64,000 nt of DNA from Lineus longissimus (Eukaryota > Nemertea > Pilidiophora > Heteronemertea > Lineidae), in contig NC_088314.1 in NCBI RefSeq assembly GCF_910592395.1, positions 18,551,070-18,615,069 of the forward strand. The letters are read 5' to 3'. The notes under the pieces are model-generated. The model did no database searches, had not been told where the DNA came from, and worked only from the letters and a program-made list of their open reading frames with translations. Below, one piece after another: positions 11,701 through 23,017 of the stretch. Numbering within the stretch: the first letter of the stretch is position 1; every line of letters begins with the position of its first letter. A program made the translations under genes and the position numbers.

Positions 11701-14700
11701 TCGCGGCGCTGTATGTTTGTCAGGGGCAGCGACGGCTATGTGGCACACCTGCTCTTTCAATCTTTTATGATAAGTAAACGTATTTCATATTCCCCTTAAG
11801 CCTGCACCACACGGTGAAAATTTGCGTGATGCAAGTGACACGCGTGCATGTTGCGACAGGCAAATTCTCACTGTGTGGGGTCGTTTTTTGCTGCGTATCT
11901 TCCTCGCGTGTCGAGACGCAGCCGATCTAGCATGTTTGATATTTTCTCGACACGCGAGGAAGTTAATCACCGTGTGGGGGCTACCTGCAGCAATGTTGCG
12001 CGAGTTCGACGAATCACAACAAGCAGATCGGTCACATGATTTATAGGTCAGTCACATGATACCAAAATGGCAGCGCCCGGTAACTGTCAAATCCTATGAG
12101 AAGTATTATGGACCAAGAAGACCAAATTGCCCTTATTCTCCTGCTGTTACTCCGTCGGAGGCGGCGGCGGAGGCGGCGCCGCGTGGACCGTAGTCTTTGG
12201 ACAAGGCCATGGATTCAGAGAAGAGAGGATAAGGGGGCCTATGCAAATCTAATTGCTGAATTGCTGTCGACTCAATGGGAGCTGCCATTTTGGTATCATG
12301 TGACTGACCTATAAATCATGTGACCGATCTGCTTGTTGTGATTCGTCGAACTCGCGCAACATTGCTGCAGGTAGCCCCCACACGGTGATTAACTTCCTCG
12401 CGTGTCGAGAAAATATCAAACATGCTAGATCGGCTGCGTCTCGACTCGCGAGGGAAGATACGCAGCAAAAAACGACCCCACACAGTGAGAATTTGCCTGT
12501 CGCAACATGCACGCGTGTCACTTGCATCACGCAAATTTTCACCGTGTGGTGCAGGCTTTATCAGGAGGTCAATAAACCGTTATTATTATCATCTATTCAT
12601 ATAGCGCAGTAAGTTGATATAGTGCTTGTAGCTGATTTTGACGTTTTAATAGTCTTTTTGAAAAAGGTTTTCGAATCGAGGTCAAGAGAGACAGCTTTTG
12701 GCGGCAATGACGTCACTGGCGGATTTATACGGAGGTTCGAGTCGATTCTATTCAAGATGCGACTCGTTCAATAAAAGAAGACAGAATTATTACTCACTCT
12801 CCGCCGCGACCATTGTGATGACGATACTTGTCGATGTGGAAGAACTCTGAACCAGCACAGTAGCTAGGATACCAACCATCAAACCAGCAACCGGATTCTG
12901 TAGGAGTTGATTATCGCGGAAGGCAATACCGGCAGCCCTTCCTGAAAAAAAGATAACTGTTTTACACATCTGTATGCACATCCCAAAGCCTCATAAACTG
13001 TCAGTAGTAGCAATCTCGCGGGGAGGGTCACGTCGCGTCAAGAAACAAATACAACTCTCGCTGAGGGTCGCGTACGTGTGACAACTTCTCTGTGGGGTTT
13101 GATAGGATAATTTTGAATATGAACGGCAATCTTTTTCCAAGGTCATTATTCGACCATAATTTAACCATTTGACTTAAAAAAATAACTCGCTAGGGGTTCA
13201 CCACAATTTCCTTGCACTATTTTTCAATGATTGGTTACGACCGTGAGATATTATCTACCGCCTTTGAGTGAACGCATACATACCTCCAAGCAGTTTGAAG
13301 GCCGAGCTGAGAAAGTCAAGAGAACAAATAAATAGATACAGGGCTCCAATCAATATGAGAGGTAACATGGTGTAGTGCCATACGACACGTTTCCACTTTC
13401 CACACGTGTCTAGTTCTGGAAAAGAAGACGCATGTTTTTTCAAATATTTGCCGTTAGTATGACTGACTGGGTGTAAGTACATGTATATTGAAAGTTGTTT
13501 TCCAACCGGCAACAGTTTTAAAAAAAACAAAGCTAAAAAAGATGCTTTATCCCCTAATTGACAACTGGTTCCCACGTGTTGTACACTCCAATGGCTGTGT
13601 CGTCTCATGAAAATGCATCATTTGCATTCATCAATATGCGATGTATCGCGCGATCTTACCTTTCCAAGGCGTCTGATTCTGCTTCATCATGAAATCAGTT
13701 GACCAGGGGTCGATTTCCGGTTCCGGTTCCGGTTCCGGTTTCTTGACCACACCGACCATAACATTCTCATTCGCGACATCTTCATAATTTGGAGGCGCAT
13801 TTGTTGCAGAGCCGGAATTCGGATCAGTGTCATCGTCTGAGATTTCGATGGCAACATTTTCTATCCCCGCCTCTTTGTCCTTGGAAAAAAAGACTATAAG
13901 CTTACTGAATATTTTCATTTTTCATTAATTCACAATATGTATATATATGAAAGGATCCATTGCATCGTCTAGACATGTAAGCTGGAATGCAGCTACGACG
14001 AAGGGACGCCAGTGGCAACGCCTCCTGCCGGCGCGTTTCATAGGCGTGGTTGTGGGTGTAAGTGTTTGTTTGGACTGGTCAAGTGGGTGATATCAACACG
14101 GACTCCTTGGAATACGTAGGGAAGGCCCTATATGCGGGAGGATGATACACATCCCGTCCCCTTCCCCCTTAGTTGGAATACGTACACTTTAAAAAAAGAC
14201 TTTTGAGCGTTTGAAAGCCCGTTAAAGGTTTTCGTTCAATGCAAATATACACTCCGGCAGAAGGAAAAACCCATATTGTGTTTTGAAATTCTGAAAAACT
14301 TATTAAAGGGACACTATAGGCAGGTGCTAGGTAAGCAAGATAAAGTTACACAATTTCGCAAATAGGGGTCTCTCCCATCCTGCAGTACGTCTTAACTTTT
14401 CAGGCTTGTACAATGAATATATTTAGTGCTGAATCTACATGACCCGGTGTCCTTACTGTGCATATCAGTCACTCGAAAATGGCCAATTCAACCCCACTGC
14501 TCCTGCCTATAGTCCCCCTTTAAATTTTTGTTTAGTTCGTCGAAAAACCTCTAGAGGGGTGCATATTGCGATATCATTGAACATACAAGGTTTAGACTAA
14601 GCTTATTCAAAAGCTCACAAACCATTTACTTCTGAGAGATGATGCCAAATAGGCCCTGTATTTGAGGAGGAAGATGCACAATCCGTTTGGAGGATGTCAT

Positions 14701-16238
14701 TTCCAACGAAATACGATAGGACAGACGTTTTTGAATTCCAAATATGGAATTTTCAAATAACATGTTTATCATTCTAAGGTAGGATAGGCCTTTATTTTCT
14801 GACTGAAACGAGTGAGTCCCGCAGGGCAAAAGATGTCGAATAATATAGTATATTGATCGAGATTATTATAACTGCCTGACTGACCCAATTCGTAGAAGAA
14901 CGACTGCGCAATTCAATTCATTTGGACACATTAGACGCATTTGAATTCAAATAAATTACTGGACATAAAGACTGCCGTCTGTATTATGACTGGAGTTTCG
15001 AGAAAACAAGGATGTAAACGCCTCAGATTTTTCTTGTAGTTCGAAAGATTCGATAAAAGTGTCTTTTTATATGAGTAATAGGATTCAATTTGCCTTCCTC
15101 AACTTAAAAATTCAATCTCACAGCTTAGGAGGCATTTTAGAACAGCAGTATGTAAAATATTGAGACGAGCCAAATAAGCGTTTCAAACCTGAAATGAAAG
15201 ATCAAGTTTACATGCAATATTAGTGCAGGATTTGGTGTGTATATTTATGGCATAGAAAAGAATATTATTCACATAGTCAAATTCTAATTTGGTTCATTTC
15301 AAGCTTTGCATGATGCCGCATGGGACGTTTCATTAACTCGTTTATTTTGACATCTTTAAAACTTAAAACGAGCCAAATCAAGACTACTGAGCCTGTATGT
15401 GAAATCGCATTTTCATTTCATGCAAATATAAACCTAACGCTTGCAATCCTATTGCATCTAAACTAGTCTTCAGGTAGCCAATCAAGATCCGTTATTCCAC
15501 GATTCGTGGAGAAGACACAGGCGAGTGATACGGTGGCCCATAGAGGACATGCGTTTATTTTCAATATATTAGAATTTTTTTTTTTATAATGCGATTTTTT
15601 TCTCTCGAATTACAACCGCCGTCGGATTTATTTCTCACCGCCGAAAAAATAATTCTCACCGCCGGGTTAAAAATAATAATTCCCACCACCGCCAAAGAAA
15701 ATAATATCCACCGCGGTGGAAATTAATATCCACCGATATTAATTTCCACCGCGGTGGATATTAATTTCCACCGCGGTGGATATTATTTTCCACCGCGGTG
15801 GATATTTTTTTTTGGCGTTGGTGGGAATTATTATTTCTTACCCGGCGGTGGAAATTATTTTTTCGGCGGTGAGAAATAAATCCGACGGCGGTTGTAATCC
15901 GAGAGAAAAAAAATCGCATTGTAAAAAGAAAAATATTCTAATATATTGAAAATAAACGCATGTCCTCTATGGGCCACCGTAGAGTGATGATATCCGAATG
16001 ATAGCGAGCGATAAGTCTAGAAATAATTGATTCACTCAGCAAAAAAACCACAAATTTTCAGGTTTCATGCATGTTTTCTTTAGGTTGTTGTAGTGGCTTA
16101 TTGATCACTAAGGGGCAAATGCTGATTTAATCAGTTAAAAAGTTTAAAGATGTATAATTATCAACAGCAAAACAATCTATTAAACGGGGCTGTACTTACT
16201 TTCTGTTCTTCGGCCAAAGCCGAATTTCCTGCGTCCAT
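8747..16238 (-). CDS. SLC34: Sodium-dependent phosphate cotransporter, SLC34 (NaPi-II) family
   Basis: Eight coding exons: 16238-16200, 13879-13660, 13415-13284, 12941-12798, 11134-10943, 10829-10711, 10251-10047, 9666-8747. They sum to 1971 nt (656 aa plus stop) with matching phases throughout. The two inverted NaPi-II repeats each carry the QSSS signature, QSSSTSTS at about residue 162 and QSSSIFTS at about 434. The [17 protein letters not shown] and [19 protein letters not shown] segments are diagnostic. Between the repeats is a large extracellular loop with N-glycosylation sequons (NKT, NVT, NYT, NTT). The N terminus has a Pro-Glu run from a GGTTCC repeat. The C terminus, STTL, is a PDZ-type ligand as in NaPi-IIa/b. 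The ADKNEF aspartate probably matches the one linked to electrogenic transport. It imports phosphate across apical plasma membranes with Na+. First intron 2.3 kb. Confidence 0.95.
11796..12560. mobile_element. PIF/Harbinger MITE with 276-bp terminal inverted repeats
   Basis: Element 11799-12557 starts AGCCTGCACCACACGG and ends with its exact complement. It is flanked by TTA at 11796-11798 and 12558-12560, the TWA target duplication typical of PIF/Harbinger. Arms 11799-12074 and 12281-12557 are nearly perfect complements, leaving a 206-bp centre. It sits in the intron between SLC34 exons 4 and 5. The remnant coding piece in the centre is listed separately. Confidence 0.85.
12096..12314 (+). 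pseudogene. Remnant of Harbinger transposase N terminus
   Basis: A 72-codon open frame in the centre of the MITE: an arginine run, then [20 protein letters not shown]. The (V/L)WxRPW(I/L)xxR...GAY pattern is the start of HARBI1/PIF nuclease proteins. The nuclease core is absent and the frame ends inside the right inverted repeat, so it cannot encode an active transposase. Confidence 0.6.
15325..15470 (+). repeat. Dispersed repeat (inverted partner at 31560-31705)
   Basis: Blocks GTTTCATTAACTCGTTTATTTTG, AAAACGAGCCAAAT, TTTTCATTTCATGCAAATA and CTAACGCTTGCAATC reappear in the same order on the opposite strand at 31560-31705. Non-coding, lying in SLC34 intron 1. Confidence 0.55.
15529..15981. 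mobile_element. Palindromic element Pal1, copy 2
   Basis: Same termini as copy 1 (TACGGTGGCCCATAGAGG and its complement), flanked by GAGTGA at 15523-15528 and 15982-15987. Because GAGTGA is not self-complementary it is good evidence for a 6-bp target duplication. The centre again consists of CCACCGCGGTGG words spaced by ATATTAATTT-type runs. The two copies differ in the number of central words. It lies in SLC34 intron 1. Confidence 0.8.
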
Positions 16239-17219
16239 TTTGAGAAAGACTAAATACTGGTAGGACCTGCTATGTCTGTATTTTTAATCCAACTGGTAAC
16301 GCGTCAAGAAAAGCGGCGTTTTCTGTGAGAATCGTCCTCCTCGGCTCAGGATTCTAGTTCGCGAGTCAATAAAGACCAGACCTTTGTCCCCACGAAATAA
16401 ACAAAACAGAACATCACTTGCGTCTTCCACATGGCCCGGTTACCTCCCTCACGTGACACATCTTTCATCTCACTCTCAATGAAATACCCAACACTCGTGC
16501 TAACCCTAGCGTAATCACTTGGTTGACATTGTTGCAAATCTCGCCACGAATGATTTACTGTCAGTTCATTGTCATTGCTCTCGATATAACTCCAGTTGTT
16601 TTTTACGGTAAAAGCTAGTTCCCACTTGTTAGCTAGCCTAATACTAGGCACCACGGGTGGCGCTTAAGCGGCCACTGCCGTGGGCATAAATCTAAACAAT
16701 TTTATTTGTGATATCCGAGACTAGATGCTGTTGTGGCCCGATCTTCGCCTCGCAATAAACTGGTCAGTTTTAAATGTTCTACATGTATGCGACGCGAAAG
16801 AATTGCTAACTGTTTCATGTGGGTTGTCTGTTTATTCATAAATTACATGTATGCAATTGCAAATTTAATTCAATAAAACAATTCATGATTAAAAATGGAC
16901 GAACATACTCTGTAATACATTGCCCCAACGTATCGGCTCCCGATAGGTGGCCAGTGTGTAACCGCTATTGGCCAATCCTGAGCCAGACTCACAAAATGCA
17001 TGCGTCTGCACCTGACAGACTACTTTACCGCGGAAATGAAATCTAGAGGCTATTAAAAGCACAGTGGTGTATGTCATATGATAGCTTTGTATCAATAGGC
17101 ATGGTTTCGGAGGCATTTCAAACCATGATACATGACGACGGTTGCACACCTTCGCAATCCTTCAATGAAAAAGTCCATGAACCATTTGTTAACCATGTGC
17201 CAAGATAGAAAGAGAAATA
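16239..17219. other. SLC34 upstream region / 5'UTR and promoter
   Basis: Sequence before the SLC34 start codon. The 102-codon minus-strand frame at 16346-16654 has no recognisable domain and is probably chance. The stretches TAATCCAACTGGTAACGCGTC (near 16285) and CCTCACGTGACACATC (near 16450) have diverged counterparts near 22575 and 23600, marking a duplicated 5' region. A CACGTG E-box core lies at about 16450. No TATA box is assigned. Confidence 0.4.
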
Positions 17220-17910
17220 TCCAGAAGTATTAAGGTAGCAGGAAGGGTTGGGCGTTTGTGGTTTCTGAGTCTGAGGGGGTTGGTGTCTGTTGACTGTGCT
17301 TTAAGAGAGACTAGGCATGGCACCAGTCTCTCTTAAAGCACAGTCAACAGGCATTTGGTCTCAGTATTTGGGTAAGTACAGAATCAAGGCAGCTTAGAGA
17401 GCAATGATTGAACGATGCTGTGGACAAGTCCAAGGATACTGCATCAGTCACGACCAACTTCTCATCAGAAAGCGTCACCACCAGCATATTCAATGTTCAG
17501 TTCCAACCTGTACCAGTCCAATGCACGTCTGTCATGGTCAGCAGTGGTCAGCTTAGCGCGATATGGAACATTCTTCCGAAACTCAAGCGAGGGAAGTCTG
17601 CTCATTAGCATATCTCGCGCACTGCTCCTTCTTGTCAAACATCGTAGTGAAATCGTAATGGAAAACGTCTGGCTTTGCGCCAGACATTGAGACCAATAAG
17701 TGAAGAACTAATAGGTAAAGAACTTCTACTTGCGCGAGACTGCTGTGATAAAATTATTATTGCAGAGACTCCGGTGACGTACACATATATTTTTTACAAT
17801 CAAAAATGCCCTCAAAAGACGACATGGAATGATTATTTTATTGATATTTCCTACTATATACCTTCCAATTATCACTTTATACAAATAGATCGGCGTTAGG
17901 TCACATGCTT
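17220..17910. repeat. Segmental duplication, copy 1
   Basis: Runs from TATCCAGAAGTATTAAGGTAG through a long hairpin, GCGCCAGAC, ACTGCTGTGATAAAA, TTTTTTACAAT and ATGCCCTCAAAAGACGAC to CGGCGTTAGGTCACATG. A diverged second copy in the same orientation occupies 18915-19640. Neither copy has coding character. Confidence 0.6.
17287..17350. repeat. Perfect 26-bp hairpin, 12-nt loop
   Basis: CTGTTGACTGTGCTTTAAGA plus GAGACT at 17287-17312 is exactly complementary to 17325-17350; the loop is AGGCATGGCACC. Total 64 nt, the size range of a miRNA precursor foldback, but nothing else shows transcription. Its duplicate at 18995-19064 has two mismatches. Confidence 0.6.
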
Positions 17911-18914
17911 TTCTTTCCTGGTGACACTATAAAGCAAAATAGTTGCAACCCCGTAAATGCGCTATAAGTCCAATAATAAGTGACGGTGACCCGTTATAAA
18001 TGTTTTGCCAGCTTCGCTTTTTTGCCGCTACGCGGCGCGTTGGGCCCTTGCGTCAAGAAACCAAATATATGGCCTATCCAGGGACACCCCCCTCCCCCTC
18101 AACAAATTCCAATGCGCGCAGTCGCGGAAACTCATGTCTGTACTTCAGATTGGTGGCAATAACCGCATTTTATGGTTTTCAGATTTGCCCCCTGGAGGTC
18201 AAGTGGTGAATCAGATTGAATCGAACTTCAGTCCCTGAGATCACCTGACTGTAGGATACAGGTGTACCAATTGTAAGATCAATGGTCACTGCAGTTGAGA
18301 AACGTGCCACAGTTAAAGCCTAACGATGTAGGGGATCATGTGTACTAAGTTTCAAGGGTTAAGAAACGTGCCCTAGTTACACTCTAACGGCCTATTCAAG
18401 CCGTTTGACTTCTGTGACATCGCAAAAATAGGTCAACAAAACGTAGGTAAAGACCCAGGGAAGGACTATATTCGCGCCACTGATAAGTTTTGTGACAAAT
18501 TGACAACACCCAGATACCACAAACGGTTAAAAAAATCACACGAAATTTGCCCCTCTGGGGAAATTAATGGAGCTGGCTCATATATCATTCGAAGGAGGTG
18601 ACGTGAACTCCTCACTCTGCGTGCACTCACGTAGCGGGAAAGGTTTTTCGCGCCAGGACGTGTGCGTTTATACTAAAATAACGAATAACGCGTTTTTCTT
18701 CTATCTAAGAGCTGAAACAAAATTGGAATAGCATCAAATACGTTCATAAAAATAGTTTACTGATGAACCAGAAGGACAAGCATCTTGAAGTAAAAGCCGC
18801 CCATTCCTTTAAATGTAGTTACCAATAATATATAAAAGATCGTTTACAAGAGACAATACCACCAATGAATATTCATAGGTTGGAGGGTACAGACCTATCA
18901 ATTAGACGCGAGTA
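17911..18914. other. Intergenic, no gene seen
   Basis: Three overlapping forward frames near 17980-18238 come from a GC-richer patch (TTTGCCGCTACGCGGCGCG) and show no conserved domain. There is a short repeated motif AAACGTGCC...GTTA...CTAACG at 18300-18400. Nothing else. Confidence 0.4.
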
Positions 18915-19640
18915 TGTTTTTAACTATCCAGAAGTATTAAGGTAGCAGGAAAGGTTGGGCGTTTGTGGTTACTGAGTGAGAGGGAGTATAGTGGTGTCTG
19001 TTGACTGTGCTTTAAGTGAGACTAGGCATGATGCCAGTCTCTCTCAAAGCACAGTCAACAGACATGTGATATCAGTATTAGGCCTTTCATTGTAGCAATG
19101 AGAAAATGTAAGCAATTTTGGTTAGGTCCGTCATTTGTTATGACCAAGTAGCTTCGAGAGTGACTCAACCACTCTCTTGATTACGGCGGCCGCCTCAGCG
19201 CCACCACGCGGGGCCTAATGGTATTAGGCTAAGTAGCTTCGCGCGATTCATTCATGCACCATTCTGGGAAAACTCAATGGGGAAGTATGCGGATTAGCAT
19301 GATCTATTCTTAGCTCCAGCTCGAGGTAATCTTGCGCACGGTTTCTTCGGCCCAGATACATTGTGGTGAAAAAAGTCTAGTACAAAGAACGCCTGGCTTG
19401 CGCCAAGCTAATAAGTGGAGAAGGTCTGGCTGCGCGAGACTACTGTGATAAAAATGACCATTGAAGAGACTCTGTGACGTAGGCATATACTTTTTACAAT
19501 TAAAAATGCTCTCAAAAGACGATAAGGAATGATTATTTATTAACATTTCCTGAAATATCCACCGTCTAATTATCACTTTACATAAATAGGTTGGCGTTAG
19601 CAGGTCGCGTGACTTGTCTCACAATTAGGCCCCTCGGCAG
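18915..19640. repeat. Segmental duplication, copy 2, with hairpin
   Basis: Diverged second copy of 17220-17910: TATCCAGAAGTATTAAGGTAG, the hairpin, GCGCCAAGC, ACTACTGTGATAAAA, ATGCTCTCAAAAGACGA and GTTGGCGTTAGCAGGTC in the same order. Extra sequence with CCTAAT/ATTAGG palindromes (near 19215 and 19670) is interspersed. Confidence 0.55.
18995..19064. repeat. Hairpin, diverged duplicate
   Basis: TGTCTGTTGACTGTGCTTTA... pairs with ...AAAGCACAGTCAACAGACA over about 29 bp with two mismatches close together; the loop is AGGCATGATGCC. The changes relative to 17287-17350 are not compensatory, so pairing is not obviously under selection. Confidence 0.5.
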
Positions 19641-20923
19641 TGGCCGATCAGCTCTGACCGTTGGGCCTGATTGTATTAGGCTAAAATATGGGTTACCCTC
19701 CATTCAGAAGAGGCCATTGCGTTCAGGTGTCGATTGGCCAAGACGGATGCCTTTGATAAAGGTATTCTGATGACATATGTGTGGACTAAGAGATCTGCAA
19801 GGTCCACTCGGCACTTATGACCGACATTGATATTGAAATCTCAAATTCTCATTGATAAGTAAGGCCTCCGGCGTCAAAATCAACAAAGCAAATGTAGATG
19901 TTTCTCGATGCCAATCTGATAATAAAGCGAATATGAGTGAATATGGGCGGGAAATAAAGAAGACGTTCATTCGACGAATTTAAAAGCATCAAATGTATCA
20001 ATTTGTTTTAATAAAATGTGTCGTTGATTATAAAAGATGCACTGCAATATTACAGTCGGCTTCATAAATAAACGTCACTGTTCTTTTGGGCCGCTAAGCG
20101 AAAGTACTGGGTCGATTTTTAAACTTTTGGCTTTTCTCAAATCATATTTTTGGACACAACACGTTTTCCAGGTTGGAGATTTGCAAATAATGTAAAAACA
20201 ATTCCTTCATTTTTGGAGCCATTTGACGTTTTTGGAGGGTCAGGCAATGCTAAGGGTCGATCATTCAGTGTTATGATAGATATTTGTAAATCAATGAAAC
20301 TTGTCACATTTGAAGATATGGATTTATGAAAAAATACCCTGAAGATTTCATCGAAGTTCCGATCCAAAAATAAGCAATACATATGAAAAAATGTCGGAAC
20401 CAATGTTCTACATCAATGTAAACGAATACAAGCCTGGTGGCGACAGGGTTCACGAAGTGGGATGGGGAGCTAGTACAAAGATCATTGATGGGAGAGTGAT
20501 GTTGAAGTAGTCATCTGTTGCAGTATCTTATGAAGCAAGCAAATGCAGGGAGAGTGTAGGTGGCGGTAGTATTAGTACATCATATGATGGACTTTGTGAG
20601 GGAGGTGGGTGATGGACATTATTTAGTCCAGATATTTTGGAGGGCAATGGATTAAGTTGAGGCCAATGTAGAGGGAAATAATATGTATGATTTATTGAAT
20701 CAGGATTATAACAAATATTGCAAAGGATGACAATTGGAGTATAAAAATAGAATATAGATGATACCATTTTGCACGAGTATTGTTATACACGAAAATGATA
20801 ATGTGAAGAGAACGACTAGGAGTATAAATGAGGAAATGCCTAAATGACAGAACAATTTCACATAAAAATATATTGTTACATTTGACTATGAATGACTAAA
20901 ATTGTTATGAATTACTAAAATGT
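19641..20923. other. Intergenic, no gene seen
   Basis: No splice-flanked coding stretch. Around 20450-20640 the plus strand is purine-rich (GGGAGAG, GAGGGAGGTGGGTGATG), which yields a meaningless proline-rich frame on the minus strand. Confidence 0.4.
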
Positions 20924-21265
20924 AATAGCATTCCGCGAAGATGACGTCAGTGCAGCTGCTGCCCTCTATTTCCCCATCGCTGAATTACAGGCAATGTCGG
21001 ACAAACATGCGGTTTCGTAATGGATTCAGGCTTTCTAACTAGGGCAGTTAGATTCAATCTGGCACATGTCCGAGTGTTGGAAATACCACATAATTGTTCT
21101 GAATATTTCTCCCTCTGACTCTATGGTATCATTCATGTTAAAAATAATGCAGGGTCAAAGATAATTGACTTTGAAATAAGCTCAAATGCGTAGAACTAGA
21201 AGTAAGTGTCGATGTCCGACTGTCACGTGACTAAAACGTCATCAATATCTTATGCAAATGACCTT
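20924..21265. mobile_element. Truncated AATAGCATTCCGCGAAG element
   Basis: Matches 24439-24780 closely from AATAGCATTCCGCGAAGATG through CACATGTCCGAGTGTTGGAAAT to GACTGTCACGTGAC and ATATCTTATGCAA, but lacks the right terminus and runs into the region of the 223-bp array. Confidence 0.65.
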
Positions 21266-21368
21266 GTGAACATGTATAAATATCCTCTCGGGTCCCAATA
21301 TTTGAAAAAACAAATTTACAAAATAACATTTACTAATGAAAAAGACTTTGTTGACAGATAAAGAAGCA

Positions 21369-22260
21369 CATCGGGTGTTATCTATGTATAGAAATAATTT
21401 ATTCATTCGTCCCAAAATCATTTTCCTCGCAGATTTCCCTCTTATGACCGGGTGATATGCGGTAGTGATTTTTGTGAATTTTTGTGGTGACTGATTGATC
21501 ACTAAAGGGACGAACAGGTGAATTTTACCAGTTAAAATAATTAAGAATATAAAAAAATTCATGAAGTCCTATTCATCAAAAGCAAACTTGGCATCGGGTG
21601 TTATCTATGTATAGAAATAATTTATTCATTCGTCCCAAAATCATTTTCCTCGCAGATTTCCCTCTTATGACCGGGTGATATGCGGCAGTGATTTTTGTGA
21701 ATTTTTGTGGTGACTGATTGATCACTAAAGGGACGAACAGGTGAATTTTACCAGTTAAAATAATTAAGAATATAAAAAAATTCATGAAGTCCTATTCATC
21801 AAAAGCAAACTTGGCATCGGGTGTTATCTATGTATAGAAATAATTTATTCATTCGTCCCAAAATCATTTTCCTCGCAGATTTCCCTCTTATGACCGGGTG
21901 ATATGCGGCAGTGATTTTTGTGAATTTTTGTGGTGACTGATTGATCACTAAAGGGACGAACAGGTGAATTTTACCAATTAAAATAATTAAGAATATAAAA
22001 AAATTCATGAAGTCCTATTCATCAAAAGCAAACTTGGCATCGGGTGTTATCTATGTATAGAAATAATTTATTCATTCGTCCCAAAATCATTTTCCTCGCA
22101 GATTTCCCTTTTATGACCGGGTGATATGCGGCAGTGATTTTTGTGAATTTTTGTGGTGACTGATTGATCACTAAAGGGACGAACAGGTGAATTTTACCAG
22201 TTAAAATAATTAAGAATATAAAAAAATTCATGAAGTCCTATTTATCAAAAGCAAATTTTG
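21369..22260. repeat. Tandem array, 4 x 223 bp
   Basis: Four consecutive units of exactly 223 bp, nearly identical, starting CATCGGGTGTTATCTATG. Each contains ACTGATTGATCACTAAAGGGA and a minus-strand frame of about 69 codons repeated with the unit. The unit resembles the sequence next to SLC34 exon 1 (16010-16150: TAGAAATAATTGATTCA, TTATTGATCACTAAGGGGC, CAGTTAAAAAG), so the array appears to have grown from a duplicated piece of SLC34 intron 1. The repeated frame is not taken as a gene. Confidence 0.8.
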
Positions 22261-22479
22261 AACGGTGATTTGTACTGTCGGAGTGCCGCAGTGGAAACAT
22301 CAACGAGTGTCACCTCTGCGGGCCCGGGTGCTATTCACCGTCGGCACTCATGAAATAGGGAGGGCGGCTCGGTTTTCTCCAACCAACATTATAAATCGCC
22401 CAATATTGTTTATAGAGCTAATGATACCCTAGTTGATGCTCAGCTCTAAACTCGATATTCAAATCGATGATCAACCTAC

Positions 22480-22525
22480 CTCCTGTCCTTCGGGCAAAGT
22501 TGAATTTTCAGCGTTCAATTCGAAA
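22480..22525 (-). pseudogene. Decayed copy of SLC34 first coding exon
   Basis: Minus-strand CTTTGCCCGAAGGACAGGAG followed by GTAGGT aligns with SLC34 exon 1 (GCTTTGGCCGAAGAACAGAA followed by GTAAGT). AACGCTGAAAATTC aligns with GACGCAGGAAATTC. The ATG has become ATT with one inserted base, so the start codon is lost, yet the donor site is kept. Flanks on both sides also match SLC34 exon 1 surroundings. It is a partial duplication, or possibly an untranslated alternative first exon. Confidence 0.6.
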
Positions 22526-22784
22526 TGACTGAAAAAATATGTTGTTAGATGCTGCTATCTCTATCCTATTAATCAAACTTGTAAAACGTGTCAAACTGGC
22601 GTCGAACTCTTCATTTGTGGTGACAATGACCATGGTCGGCTAAGGACACCTTTCTTTAGCTCGGCACTCGCACAGGCTATGTAGGTCACACAAAGTTAAA
22701 GGGTAACTCGTGTCAAATTTCACCATATAATGTTTTAGCTGTGTTTGACAAATGACTACGTCACTTTCTCATAAATCGGTAAGG

Positions 22785-23017
22785 TTTTCGAATCGAAATG
22801 CACATTTTCTAGAAATTGATGGTTTCATCCCGCCCGGACGGCTCGCTTCGATGCCGTTTTCGTTGATGACGTCACAACATGAACATTTTCGCGGTCGCGG
22901 TGGTTTACATTCAGCGATTTTATAATAAATCTAATCAAAAATGGAAAATTTGAGCTTTACATTTGTTATCAACAATTAAAAACGGACGTATTTCCGCAAA
23001 GTTGTAAATCACATCAT
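22785..23017 (+). repeat. Conserved dispersed repeat (inverted copy at 56479-56711)
   Basis: TTTTCGAATCGAAATGCACA ... GACGTCACAACATGAACATT ... GTTGTAAATCACATCAT matches the reverse complement of 56479-56711 almost base for base over about 230 bp. No terminal repeats or frame are evident. The TGACGTCA core is shared. Confidence 0.75.

Noticed and set aside
16346-16654. 102-codon frame upstream of SLC34 exon 1
   Set aside because: Not in continuity with the SLC34 start and no domain; likely promoter/5'UTR sequence.
21242-22231. Four repeated minus-strand frames (MNFFIFLIIL...)
   Set aside because: They repeat because the DNA is a 223-bp tandem array; differences between units do not favour protein conservation and no splice context exists.
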